Origin: Deltaproteobacteria bacterium
GTDB taxonomy: Bacteria > Desulfobacterota > BSN033 > WVXP01
Assembly: GCA_019308905.1 (NCBI GenBank)
Contig: JAFDHF010000009.1
Location: 1 to 63,193 of the forward strand
Direction of reading: 5' to 3'
Length of the DNA: 63,193 bases
Shown here: piece after piece, positions 51,962-60,968 of the stretch
How the letters are laid out: every line of letters begins with the position of its first letter
How positions within the stretch are numbered: position 1 is the stretch's first letter
Made by a program: the position numbers and the translations under genes
The notes under the pieces: generated by a model
What the model was told of the DNA's origin: nothing
Database searches by the model: none
Seen by the model: the letters and a program-made list of their open reading frames with translations, nothing else

Positions 51962-53635
51962 ATGTCCTACACCGAGGAACTCAAGAGACTCATAAAGAGG
52001 GTGGAAGCCACCCGTATGGCCCGGGTGGAGCGGAAGAGGAGGGGAGAGGAGTACCCCATGCTCTCCCTGGCGGAGAGGGAGGAACGGCTCAGGAAGTACC
52101 ACCCTGATTTTGTTGAAGGAGCTCGAAGGGAGATCCGGGTGGGACCCAACAAGGGTTATGCCATCTCTCCCGAAATCGCCGATCTTCTTGAGAGCAGGAG
52201 CCGGATCGATCCGGACAAGGTAGATCTTTCACGGATCGACTACGAGACAGACGTTTTGATTCTCGGAGGGGGAGGAGCCGGGACTTCTGCGGCCCTGGTC
52301 GCTCAGGAGCAAGGTGCCAAGGTAATACTCGCCACCAAGCTCCGCCATGGTGACGCCAACACCATGATGGCTGAGGGTGGAATTCAGGCTGCCTCCAAAG
52401 GGACCAAGGATTCACCCTACTTTCACTATCTCGACATAATGGGCGGCGGCCATTTCAAGAATGTTCCGGAACTGGTCAGGACCCTCGTCATGGAGGCGCC
52501 CCGTGTTCTCGGCTGGCTCGAGGATTTGGGGTGCATGTTCTCAAAATTCGAGGACGGCCGGCTGAAGACGCTTCATGGGGGAGGAACCTGCCGAAAGCGG
52601 ATGCACTATGCAGCCGATATCACAGGGGCAGAGATTATGCGGACTCTCAGGGATGAGGCGAGGAACCGGGCAGAGGACATTACCGTGCTCGAGTTCGTTC
52701 CGGCTGTTGAGTTGATCCTGAACGAACGCGGCCACTGTGCAGGGGCTCTTCTGTATAATCTGGAGACCGAGGAGTATCTTGTCGTGAAAGCCAAGGCCGT
52801 GGTCATAGCCACAGGTGGATCTGGACGCCTCCACATTCAGGGGTTTATGACGACCAACCATTACGGGGCGACCGGAGACGGTCTGATTCTGGGTTACAGG
52901 GTCGGTGTGAAGGTCTGCTTTCTCCACACCGTCCAGTACCATCCCACCGGTGCGGTCTTTCCCGAGCAGGCCGAGGGGCTTCTCATCACCGAGAAGTTTC
53001 GGGGGGCCGGGGCCAACATACTCAACATCGACGGAGAGCAGTTCGTCTACGAGAGGGAACCCCGCGACGTGGAGTCTGCCTGTTTCATCCGCGAGTGTAC
53101 GGAGGTGGGCAAGGGTGTGCCCACACCGACGGGCAAGTTCGGTGTCTGGCTCGATTCACCTATGATCGACATTCTCAGGGGGGCGGGAACCGTGGAGAAG
53201 GAGTTCCCTGGAAAGCATATCCTCTTCAAGCGCTATGGGATAGACATCTCAAAGGAGCCGATGCTGGTCTACCCCACCCTTCACTACCAGAATGGAGGAC
53301 TCGAGATCACGGCTGAGTGCGAGACCACGGTTCCGGGACTCTACGTGAGCGGAGAGGTGAGTGGGGGGGTTCACGGGGAGAATCGACTCATGGGGAATTC
53401 CCTGCTCGATGTGACGGTCTTCGGAAGGATTGCGGGGAAGAATGCGGCTGTCTATGCAAGGGAGAAGGCCGAGGACGCTCCCCTCACCCTGGATCATGTG
53501 AAGCGTCACCACAAGGAAATCGAGGAGGCCGGGATCGAGACCGGCCAGATTTCACCGATGCTGCTGCCAGACTATTCCAATCCAGAGGTCAGAAAGAAAC
53601 AGCTTACGGCCCATTACCAGGGCACGATCCGCTGA
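51962..53635 (+). CDS. sdhA: Succinate dehydrogenase/fumarate reductase flavoprotein
   Basis: The 557-residue protein interconverts fumarate and succinate. The FAD loop GGGGAGTSAA (102-111), YHPTG with H327, R347 in EKFRG, H441 in LHYQNGG and R475 in HGENRLMGNS keep the catalytic residues. At the position of the histidine that binds FAD covalently in FrdA/SdhA there is asparagine (N133 in DANTMMAEGG), so FAD is probably noncovalent. A charged extension of about 95 residues precedes the fold, longer than usual. No membrane anchor (SdhC/FrdC) gene is adjacent. Together with sdhB and the Hdr genes it suggests a soluble complex, but the reaction direction is unknown. Confidence 0.9.
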   Translation: MSYTEELKRLIKRVEATRMARVERKRRGEEYPMLSLAEREERLRKYHPDFVEGARREIRVGPNKGYAISPEIADLLESRSRIDPDKVDLSRIDYETDVLILGGGGAGTSAALVAQEQGAKVILATKLRHGDANTMMAEGGIQAASKGTKDSPYFHYLDIMGGGHFKNVPELVRTLVMEAPRVLGWLEDLGCMFSKFEDGRLKTLHGGGTCRKRMHYAADITGAEIMRTLRDEARNRAEDITVLEFVPAVELILNERGHCAGALLYNLETEEYLVVKAKAVVIATGGSGRLHIQGFMTTNHYGATGDGLILGYRVGVKVCFLHTVQYHPTGAVFPEQAEGLLITEKFRGAGANILNIDGEQFVYEREPRDVESACFIRECTEVGKGVPTPTGKFGVWLDSPMIDILRGAGTVEKEFPGKHILFKRYGIDISKEPMLVYPTLHYQNGGLEITAECETTVPGLYVSGEVSGGVHGENRLMGNSLLDVTVFGRIAGKNAAVYAREKAEDAPLTLDHVKRHHKEIEEAGIETGQISPMLLPDYSNPEVRKKQLTAHYQGTIR

Positions 53636-53660
53636 CACTCAGAGAGGGTTGATGGTTTTT

Positions 53661-53687
53661 GGGGCCGGTTTCTTGCCCCGTTTTTTT
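53661..53687 (+). terminator. Probable terminator after sdhA
   Basis: A short stem (GGGGC at 53661-53665 with GCCCC at 53675-53679) is followed by one G and seven T residues. It lies 25 bases after the sdhA stop and probably separates the hdr-sdh transcript from sucCD. Confidence 0.55.
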
Positions 53688-53750
53688 ATTTGTGGGATAA
53701 ATAAGGAGAGGGTTTCTTACTCTTCTCGGACTATTCGAGGTGAATCATCG

Positions 53751-54932
53751 GTGAAGATACACGAATACCAGGCCAAGGCTATTTTTAGGAATTTCGGGAT
53801 ACCGGTGCCGGCAGGAGATATGGCGGAATCTCCAGGAAAGGCTCGCCAGATCGCTACGTCTCTGGGCGGAGATAGGATCGTCGTAAAGGCCCAGATCCAT
53901 GCAGGCGGGCGCGGCAAGGGGGGTGGTGTCCGGATTGTCGGCACCCCGAAAGAGGCTGAAGAGGCCGCGGGTGAGATGCTCGGCATGAGACTGGTAACCC
54001 CCCAGACTGGCCCCCGGGGAAAGACGGTGCGAAAGGTTCTCGTTGAGGAGGGCGTGAAGATCCGTTCGGAAATCTACCTGGCCGTGACGGTCGACAGAAG
54101 CGCTCGATGTGTTGTGCTGATGGGCTCTGAGGTTGGTGGCGTCGAGATCGAGAAGACCGCCCGTGAGACACCGGAAAAGATAGTGACGGAGCGGGTCGAT
54201 CCTACCATCGGCCTCAGGCCTTTTCAGGCTTTTCGTCTCGCCTTGAGGCTGAATCTTCCCTTGAATCTGGTAAGAAAGACGGCATCCGTCATATCCGGGC
54301 TGTACAGGGTGTTTAATGAGTTGGATTGTTCCCTAGCTGAAATCAATCCACTGGTTATAACGCAGGAAGACGAGCCTGTTGCTCTGGACGGGAAGATCAA
54401 CTTTGATGACAATGCCCTTTTCCGCCACCCAGAGGCCAAGGAGTTCCGGGACACGGGTGAGGAAGAGCCGCTCGAAGTGGAGGCATCCAAATTCAACCTC
54501 AACTATATCAAGCTGGATGGAAACGTGGGCTGCATGGTCAATGGCGCCGGCCTGGCCATGGCGACGATGGACATGATCAAGCTTGTTGGAGGAGAACCCG
54601 CCAATTTCTTGGACGTCGGCGGGGGAGCGACGGCCGAGATGGTCAAAGAGGGCCTCAGGATTATCCTCTCAGATCCCAATGTCGAGGCTGTTCTCATAAA
54701 CATATTCGGGGGAATTCTGAGATGCGACGTCCTGGCCAGGGGCCTTGTTAAGGCGGCCGAAGAGGTCGCGATAGACCTCCCCGTTGTTGTTCGGCTGGAA
54801 GGGACCAATGTGGAAGAGGGGCGGAGGATTCTAGGAGAGTCAGGGCTCAACCTTATCACAGCGATGGATATGAATGATGCCGCCGAGAAAGTAATGGCCT
54901 CTCTAAGGGGGTCGGTCCACGGCGGCTCATAG
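53751..54932 (+). CDS. sucC: Succinyl-CoA ligase beta subunit
   Basis: SucC binds nucleotide and succinate in the ADP/GDP-forming succinyl-CoA synthetase. The 393-residue protein has the ATP-grasp motifs KAQIHAGGRGKGGGV and LAEINPLV, and GNVGCMVNGAGLAMATMD with ANFLDVGGGA toward the C-terminus. GTG 53751 matches the standard N-terminus (KIHEYQAK) and has GAGGTG upstream. It follows a probable terminator, so it likely has its own promoter. It is 150 bases before sucD. Confidence 0.95.
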   Translation: MKIHEYQAKAIFRNFGIPVPAGDMAESPGKARQIATSLGGDRIVVKAQIHAGGRGKGGGVRIVGTPKEAEEAAGEMLGMRLVTPQTGPRGKTVRKVLVEEGVKIRSEIYLAVTVDRSARCVVLMGSEVGGVEIEKTARETPEKIVTERVDPTIGLRPFQAFRLALRLNLPLNLVRKTASVISGLYRVFNELDCSLAEINPLVITQEDEPVALDGKINFDDNALFRHPEAKEFRDTGEEEPLEVEASKFNLNYIKLDGNVGCMVNGAGLAMATMDMIKLVGGEPANFLDVGGGATAEMVKEGLRIILSDPNVEAVLINIFGGILRCDVLARGLVKAAEEVAIDLPVVVRLEGTNVEEGRRILGESGLNLITAMDMNDAAEKVMASLRGSVHGGS

Positions 54933-55082
54933 TCTCGCCCGCGGTGGGGATTGGATTAGAGGGACTCGGGCGGAGCCGGCGCCTGGTCTCGGAACCCGCC
55001 GTGTCGTATCCTGCACTTGAAGGCCTGCGTGGAGTTGCGGGCTTCGAGTTTCACCGAGAGCCTCCAGAAGGAGAATGTGGCC

Positions 55083-55958
55083 TTGAGTATTCTCATCGAC
55101 AGCAGTACCCGCGTACTGGTTCAAGGAATCACCGGCAGGGAGGGGATGTTCCATACTCGCCGGATGGTGGAATACGGGACGGAGGTAGTTTCAGGAGTAA
55201 CGCCTGGCAAGGGCGGGCTGAAGATCGACGGGATTCCGGTTTTCGATACGGTAGCCCGGGCAGTCGAGGAGACAGAGCCTGATGTCTCGGCCGTCTTCGT
55301 CCCTCCGGCCTTTGCGGCTGATGCTGTGCTCGAGGCTGGAGAAAGCGGGATTCCCCTGATTGTCTGCTTCACAGAGGGTATTCCTGCCCTTGATATGGTC
55401 ACTGTCCGCAGCTATCTTGACAGAAGAGGGGTGAGACTCATTGGACCCAACACGCCTGGGATAATCTCTCCCGGCAAATCCAAGGTGGGGCTCATGGCCG
55501 GATATATCCACAGGGAAGGCAGGGTCGGGGTCGTATCGCGAAGCGGCACCCTCACCTATGAGGTTGTCTACCAGCTGACAAAGAGAAAGATCGGTCAGTC
55601 GACCTGTGTGGGCATAGGGGGGGATCCGATCGTCGGCCTCTCCTTCACCGACCTCCTGGAGATGTTCGCCTCCGACGATGAGACCGATGGAGTCGTCCTT
55701 ATCGGGGAGATAGGTGGGACGGCTGAGGAAGAGGCTGCTGATTTTGTCAGGAAAAAGATGGGAAAGCCTGTGGTGGCCTTTATTGCCGGAAAAACCGCAC
55801 CGCCTGGGAGACGGATGGGGCATGCAGGTGCGATCATCAGCGGGGGGAGAGGAACAGCCGGAGAGAAGATGGAGACCCTGGCAAGGGCGGGGATCAGGGT
55901 CGTTGAAAATCCCGCCGATGTGGGAGAGGTGATGGCATCGATTTTGAGGGGGTTGTAA
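55083..55958 (+). CDS. sucD: Succinyl-CoA ligase alpha subunit
   Basis: The alpha subunit (291 residues) carries the phosphorylated histidine, here H247 in [11 protein letters not shown], and the CoA-binding N-terminal fold. The TTG at 55083 gives the canonical start [18 protein letters not shown] with GGAG upstream; the frame is open to 55017 but unconserved there. With sucC it completes the malate-to-succinyl-CoA gene set that begins at mdh. Confidence 0.95.
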   Translation: MSILIDSSTRVLVQGITGREGMFHTRRMVEYGTEVVSGVTPGKGGLKIDGIPVFDTVARAVEETEPDVSAVFVPPAFAADAVLEAGESGIPLIVCFTEGIPALDMVTVRSYLDRRGVRLIGPNTPGIISPGKSKVGLMAGYIHREGRVGVVSRSGTLTYEVVYQLTKRKIGQSTCVGIGGDPIVGLSFTDLLEMFASDDETDGVVLIGEIGGTAEEEAADFVRKKMGKPVVAFIAGKTAPPGRRMGHAGAIISGGRGTAGEKMETLARAGIRVVENPADVGEVMASILRGL

Positions 55959-56053
55959 GGGACTTTCGAGTTGGACAGTTATCCCTTGAGCTTTGTCGGC
56001 CGGCCTGTGGATGTTCTCAAGGGGACTCTTGCTGTTGAGCAGAGGGCGAGGAG

Positions 56054-56992
56054 ATGGCGCTTTACCTAGTCACCGGAGGGGCGGGGTTTATCGGGTCTCA
56101 CCTTGTGGAGGAACTGGTGGGCCGCAAAGAAGAGGTGAGGGTTCTTGACGATTTTTCCACAGGGAAAAGGGAGAACATCGAGGAGTGGCTCGACCGGATC
56201 GAGTTGATAGAGGGGAGTGTAGAGGATGTGGAAACGTGCAGGAAGGCAGTTCGTGGGGTACAGTTTGTCTTGCACCAGGCAGCCCTCTGTTCCGTGCCTC
56301 GTTCGGTGGAGAATCCTCTGGCGACCAACAGGAGTAACGTGACCGGTACCTTGAACATGCTCTGGGCCTCGAAAGAGGCAGGTGTCGAGCGATTCGTGTG
56401 TGCGAGCTCTTCCTCGGTATACGGTGATTCAGAAGTGCTCCCAAAGGTGGAGACCATGACTCCGGCACCGGGCTCCCCCTATGCCGTCTCGAAACTCGTC
56501 AAGGAGCATTACTGCAGGGTGTTTCACCGGCTCTACGGGGTGGAGACCGTGGCTCTTCGATACTTCAACGTGTATGGAAGCCGCCAGGATGCGGGTTCGG
56601 CCTATGCCGCAGTGATTCCGGCATTCCTCAGGGCCGTAATGGGAGGGCAAAGGGCGAAGATATACGGAGACGGGGAACAGTCGAGGGACTTTACCTATGT
56701 CAGGGACTGTGTCCGGGCCAATCTCTTGGCCTGTCAGGCCCCGGGGGTTGCGGGAGAGGTCTTCAACGTGGCAGCAGGGAGAAGAGTCACCATCAACGAG
56801 TTGTATCGCCGTATTGCTCGCCTTATCCAGACGGAGAACGGCCCTGTACATGAGGCCCCCCGACCGGGGGATGTCCGCCACTCACTGGCGGATATCAACA
56901 AGGCGAGAGAGCGGCTCGGTTACGAACCGAGATACACTCTGGATCAGGGACTCAGCGAGGCCGTGGAGTGGTACAGACAGCATCTTTGTTAA
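56054..56992 (+). CDS. NAD-dependent nucleotide-sugar 4-epimerase
   Basis: The 312-residue extended SDR resembles UDP-N-acetylglucosamine 4-epimerases (WbpP/Gne type). The cofactor loop TGGAGFIGSHL, the SSSSVYGD segment, the catalytic YAVSK and RYFNVYGSRQD are present. It makes a precursor for surface polysaccharide. It stands alone on the plus strand with GAGGAG in front of its ATG. Discrimination between UDP-Glc and UDP-GlcNAc needs structural comparison. Confidence 0.82.
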   Translation: MALYLVTGGAGFIGSHLVEELVGRKEEVRVLDDFSTGKRENIEEWLDRIELIEGSVEDVETCRKAVRGVQFVLHQAALCSVPRSVENPLATNRSNVTGTLNMLWASKEAGVERFVCASSSSVYGDSEVLPKVETMTPAPGSPYAVSKLVKEHYCRVFHRLYGVETVALRYFNVYGSRQDAGSAYAAVIPAFLRAVMGGQRAKIYGDGEQSRDFTYVRDCVRANLLACQAPGVAGEVFNVAAGRRVTINELYRRIARLIQTENGPVHEAPRPGDVRHSLADINKARERLGYEPRYTLDQGLSEAVEWYRQHLC

Positions 56993-57226
56993 GACAACAA
57001 GCGGCCGATCGAAAACGACTCTGGGTTCAAGACTGCGGAGTTTCCGGGGTGCCCCCTGTTGCATAGCAGAACGTTGCCGGCAGGGTTGTCATTGTCTCAG
57101 GCCGGCGGGTGGAAGTTGGGAGGTCGGCCCGGGGGAGGCTCAGAACGGGTGGGAAAGCCCGTTCAGAGAGGAGGAAGGTTTTTCCGGGAACGACCGGTTG
57201 AGGTCTTTTGGAAGGAGGTTTGATAG

Positions 57227-58349
57227 ATGGCGACGACCGATCTTGAGGATCTGTTGAAGGAAGCTGAGAATCGGCTTTCGGAGTTGCGAGGGCATCTTTG
57301 ACATCCCGGGGAAGAAACAGAGGATTCAAGAACTGGACAGAACAATAGCCCGTCCCGACTTCTGGAGTGACGCCGAGGCAGCCCAGGCCGTCCACAAGGA
57401 GAGGACCGCCCTTCTGAAAGTGGTCGAAGAGTGGGAAGCTCTCGCCGAAGAACTTGAGGAAGTCAAGATTCTTCTGGAACTGGCCCTCGAGGAGGATGAC
57501 AGCGAAGCGATCGGAGAAGTGGACGAACGGCTGACAGGCCTGAGGAAGAAGCTGCGCGGCTTTGAACTGCAATGGATGCTCGGCAAGGAGGGAGAGAGCC
57601 GCAATGCGATCGTCAGTATCAACTCTGGAGCAGGCGGCACCGAGGCTCAGGATTGGGCCGAGATGCTTCTGCGGCTCTATCTCAGATGGGCGGAAAGACG
57701 GGGTTTCAAGACCGAAATTGTCGATATTCTGCCGGGAGAAGAGGCAGGGATAAAGAACGTCACCTTCACGGTCACCGGCCCTTACGCGTACCAGCTGTTG
57801 AAGTCGGAGGTGGGGATACACCGTCTGGTGAGGATCTCGCCGTTTGATACGGGAAGAAGGCGGCATACCTCCTTTGCGTCCGTTTTTGTCTACCCCGAAG
57901 CTTCCGACGATATCACCATCGAGATAGACGAGAAGGATCTGAGAGTCGACACGTTCAGGTCGAGCGGTGCAGGGGGGCAACACGTCAACAAGACGGATTC
58001 GGCCGTCCGTATCACCCATCTGCCCACCGGAATCGTGGTCCAGTGCCAGAACGAGAGGTCTCAGCACAAGAACAAGGCTACGGCTATGAAGATCCTACGG
58101 GCGAGATTGTACGAGAGGGAGCTGCAGGAGAAGGCGCAGAAGATGGAGGAGATCCACAGCAGCAAGGACGAGATCGCCTGGGGACACCAGATCCGGTCCT
58201 ACATCCTTCACCCGTACAGAATGGTCAAGGACCATCGGACTCAGGTCGTGATCGGGGATACCGACCGGGTTCTGGATGGGGACCTGGACGAGCTGATCGA
58301 GGCCTACCTGCTGAAGCGGCTGTCGACCGGGCGAGGAGAAGGGGCTTGA
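57227..58349 (+). CDS. prfB: Peptide chain release factor 2 (programmed +1 frameshift)
   Basis: RF2 ends translation at UGA and UAA. The first 24 codons (ATG 57227, AAGGAGG ribosome site) end in CTT-TGA-C at 57296-57302, preceded by a GAGGG element, the classical RF2 frameshift site. After the +1 shift the frame starting with GAC 57300 runs to 58349 and gives a total of 373 residues. The SPF anticodon-recognition motif (RISPFDTG) and GGQ (GAGGQHVNK) are present. The in-frame stop is therefore regulatory, not a defect: low RF2 favours shifting. Confidence 0.95.
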
Positions 58350-58406
58350 CTTTTGACCGGATAGAATCTAATATTTTTTTCAAACTTTATAGTCAGTTAA
58401 GGGGTT

Positions 58407-58631
58407 ATGGTTGAGAGTGAATTTGAAAGGTTGGGCAAGACGGTCGCGGCGATGGTGGAACGTTTCTCCAAGCTGAAAGAAGAGAGAAACGAGCTCGCGG
58501 CTAGGCTCGAACGGAGTGAGAGAACTGTGGTCGATCTCATGAAACGGATCGAAGACCTCAGTAACCAGAAGAAGCAGGCCAAAGGGAGGGTTGACGGACT
58601 CATATCTCGGCTGGAAAAGTTCAACCTTTGA
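58407..58631 (+). CDS. zapB: ZapB-like coiled-coil cell-division protein
   Basis: The 74-residue protein is almost entirely a charged coiled coil (heptad pattern from about residue 5 to 70). It is encoded 15 bases upstream of zapA, the position of ZapB-like partners of ZapA that stabilise the Z-ring. The call rests on context, size and composition because such coiled coils lack distinctive motifs. Confidence 0.65.
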   Translation: MVESEFERLGKTVAAMVERFSKLKEERNELAARLERSERTVVDLMKRIEDLSNQKKQAKGRVDGLISRLEKFNL

Positions 58632-58646
58632 GCACGGGGAAAGACA

Positions 58647-58925
58647 TTGGCAAGGCTAGTGGAAGTGACCATTGCTAACGGCCATTACACGATAAGGACC
58701 GATGCTGAGGAGAGTTACATCCAATCCATTGCCCGATATGTGAACAGCAAGATCGAAGAGATTCAAAAGGGGACAAAGAGTGTTTCGACCCTGAATGTAA
58801 TTATTCTGGCTGCCCTCAACACGGCAGACGACCTGTTCCGTGAAAGGGATAAGAATCGCAAGTCTATGGAAGAAATAGAGAATCGATCAAGGCATCTGAT
58901 TGAGATGATCGAGAAACAGATGTAG
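58647..58925 (+). CDS. zapA: Cell division protein ZapA
   Basis: ZapA binds FtsZ and bundles protofilaments at the division site. The 92-residue protein shows the ZapA N-terminal segment (VEVTIANGHYTIRTDAEESY), the IARYVNSKIEEI helix and a C-terminal coiled coil. Start is TTG at 58647. It follows the ZapB-like gene closely and precedes a 400-base stretch before rny. Confidence 0.88.
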   Translation: MARLVEVTIANGHYTIRTDAEESYIQSIARYVNSKIEEIQKGTKSVSTLNVIILAALNTADDLFRERDKNRKSMEEIENRSRHLIEMIEKQM

Positions 58926-59325
58926 CCCATTTTTCTGCTACAGGGAGGACTATACGAGCTGCACCCATGGAGTGTTCCGGCGGGAAGCGGTTGTCTGGGT
59001 GGATGAGCCTCACGAGCAAGCGGTATGCTTAGTACTGGGGATATAGAGAGGGGATCGCATTGTTGGCGAGCCATTCTGCAGATATCTATCAGTCAGCGGG
59101 AGGGAGGGTCCGGCCGGACCCTCCGTTGTGTCGGCTTTCAGGCATGGTTTGTCATGAATCGATGAGTAGATATCCGTGGGCCTTTGTACGCTGACCCCTC
59201 CGGAGGATATATCTCTCGATAGCAGCGATCTTCTATCCGCCGTAACTCCGCCTTGGCCCAAAGGGCCACCCTCGTCGCCCCCCATGGTCTCCATATGTCC
59301 CTTCCCAAAGGAGGTGTTGACCCCA
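58926..59325. other. Non-coding stretch between zapA and rny
   Basis: No convincing gene is seen in these 400 bases. They contain several small inverted repeats, including CACCCA with TGGGTG and AAGC with GCTT, and a perfect 22-bp palindrome (59103-59124). A position next to zapA is known for 6S RNA in gammaproteobacteria, so a structured RNA is possible, but I could not recognise the 6S central-bubble pattern. The reading frame of rny is open through its later part without conservation. Confidence 0.4.
59103..59124 (+). terminator. Perfect 22-bp palindrome, possible terminator
   Basis: The sequence is fully self-complementary and can form a 9-bp GC-rich hairpin (GGAGGGTCC with GGACCCTCC) with a GGCC loop. 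It is followed by a weakly T-rich GTTGTGT. It may end the zapA transcript or a small RNA; a protein-binding palindrome is the alternative. Confidence 0.45.
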
Positions 59326-60894
59326 TTGAAGATATCCATCGATATCGTGATCCTCTTGACCTCTGTATTGCTGCTGGTGGGACTGGTTGTCGGGTTCCTC
59401 ATCCGAAAGAAGCTGGCCGAGGCCCGGCTCGGTTCTGCAGAGCAGCAGGCTGAGAAAATCATCGAAGAAGCGACCAAGCAGGCCGAGATCCTTAAGAAGG
59501 AGGCGCTGTTACAGGCAAAAGACGGAGTGTACCAGGCCAAAGCGGATTTTGAAAGGGAGACTCAGGAGAAACGGCGAGAGATGCAGGCTCTTGAGAAGAG
59601 GCTCTTGCAGAAGGAGGCCAACCTGGAAAAGAAGGTCGAGCTTCTCGATTTCAAGGAGGTTGAAATCGCCAAGAGGGAGAAGGCCCTCTTGCAACAAGAG
59701 AAGCTTGTGGTGGAACAGGAGGCGAAATATAGGGACCTCCTGGACAGGCAGAGGGCCCAGTTGGAAAAGATCGCCCAGATGTCTGCGGAGGAGGCCAAAC
59801 GGGTTCTCATGGAGTGGATGGAGAGCGAGGCAAAGCACGAAGCCGCCAAGGAGATAAAGAGAATCGAAGACGAAACCAGAGAGAACGCGGACAAGAAGGC
59901 AAAGGAGATTATCGGACTTGCGGTTCAGCGTTACTCTGGAGACTATGTGACTGAAAAGACCGTATCTGTTGTAACTCTTCCCAACGACGAGATGAAGGGC
60001 AGGATCATCGGGCGGGAGGGGAGGAATATCAGGGCCTTGGAGGCCGTAACGGGGGTGGATCTGATCATCGACGATACTCCGGAGGCGGTGATTCTGTCCG
60101 GTTTTAATCCAATCCGGAGGGAGATTGCGAGGATCTCCCTTGAGAGGTTGATCAGTGACGGGAGGATTCACCCGGCTCGAATCGAAGAGATCGTTCAGAA
60201 GGTTGAACAGGAGATGGAAATCTCTATCAGGGAGGCCGGAGAGCAGGCGACCTTCGATGTGGGAGTCCATGGCATTCACCCGGAATTGATCAAATTGATC
60301 GGCCGGCTCAAGTACCGGACGAGCTATGCCCAAAACGTGTACCAGCACTCGCTGGAGGTGGCGTTCCTCTGTGGAATCATGGCTTCGGAACTGGGAGTTG
60401 CTGTGAAACAGGCAAAGAGGGCGGGGTTGCTCCATGATATCGGAAAGGCCCTCGATCACGAGGTTGAGGGCTCCCACGCGAAGATCGGAGCCGACATCGC
60501 CAAGAAGTTCGGCGAGTCGAAGACGGTGGTTCATGCTATCGCCGCCCATCATGACGAAGAAAAGCCGGAGACCCTGCTCGATATTCTCGTTCAAGCCGCC
60601 GATGCCCTTTCCGGTGCAAGACCCGGGGCTCGGAGAGAGATGCTGGAGACCTATGTCAAACGCCTCGACGATCTGGAGAAGATCGCCAAGTCCTTCCCTG
60701 GAGTGGACAAATGCTATGCCATCCAGGCTGGTGGGGAGCTTAGGGTGATTGTGCAGAACGAGAGGATCTCCGATGAGGATGCGGTAATGCTCAGCCGGGA
60801 CATTGCAAAGAGGATAGAGAAGGATCTCACCTACCCAGGCCAGATCAAGATCACGGTCATTCGAGAGACGAGGGCTGTCGAGTACGCGCGATGA
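59326..60894 (+). CDS. rny: Ribonuclease Y
   Basis: RNase Y is a membrane-bound endoribonuclease that initiates mRNA decay. The 522-residue protein begins with a transmembrane helix ([22 protein letters not shown]). A long coiled coil follows, then a KH domain ([11 protein letters not shown]) and an HD domain with the metal motif HDIGK and HHDEEKPE. The TTG at 59326 is chosen to start just before the helix, with AAAGGAGG about 11 bases upstream; a TTG at 59317 is too close to it. The length is typical. It is 74 bases before tyrS. Confidence 0.93.
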   Translation: MKISIDIVILLTSVLLLVGLVVGFLIRKKLAEARLGSAEQQAEKIIEEATKQAEILKKEALLQAKDGVYQAKADFERETQEKRREMQALEKRLLQKEANLEKKVELLDFKEVEIAKREKALLQQEKLVVEQEAKYRDLLDRQRAQLEKIAQMSAEEAKRVLMEWMESEAKHEAAKEIKRIEDETRENADKKAKEIIGLAVQRYSGDYVTEKTVSVVTLPNDEMKGRIIGREGRNIRALEAVTGVDLIIDDTPEAVILSGFNPIRREIARISLERLISDGRIHPARIEEIVQKVEQEMEISIREAGEQATFDVGVHGIHPELIKLIGRLKYRTSYAQNVYQHSLEVAFLCGIMASELGVAVKQAKRAGLLHDIGKALDHEVEGSHAKIGADIAKKFGESKTVVHAIAAHHDEEKPETLLDILVQAADALSGARPGARREMLETYVKRLDDLEKIAKSFPGVDKCYAIQAGGELRVIVQNERISDEDAVMLSRDIAKRIEKDLTYPGQIKITVIRETRAVEYAR

Positions 60895-60968
60895 AGGCCG
60901 GAAGGGACGATTCCCGGGGTGAGGCAGGGTGCGGGTGAGTTCGACAGTGAGAGGGGAGGTAGGCGGGT

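Noticed and set aside
57227-57420. prfB as a broken gene because of the in-frame TGA at codon 25
   Set aside because: The CTT-TGA-C context and the GAGGG element match the known RF2 programmed frameshift, and the rest of the gene is intact.
57027-58067. Long minus-strand open frame opposite prfB (and a similar one opposite rny at 59509-60975)
   Set aside because: Long antisense frames are expected opposite GC-rich coding sequence; the plus-strand genes are certain and the antisense products show no family features.
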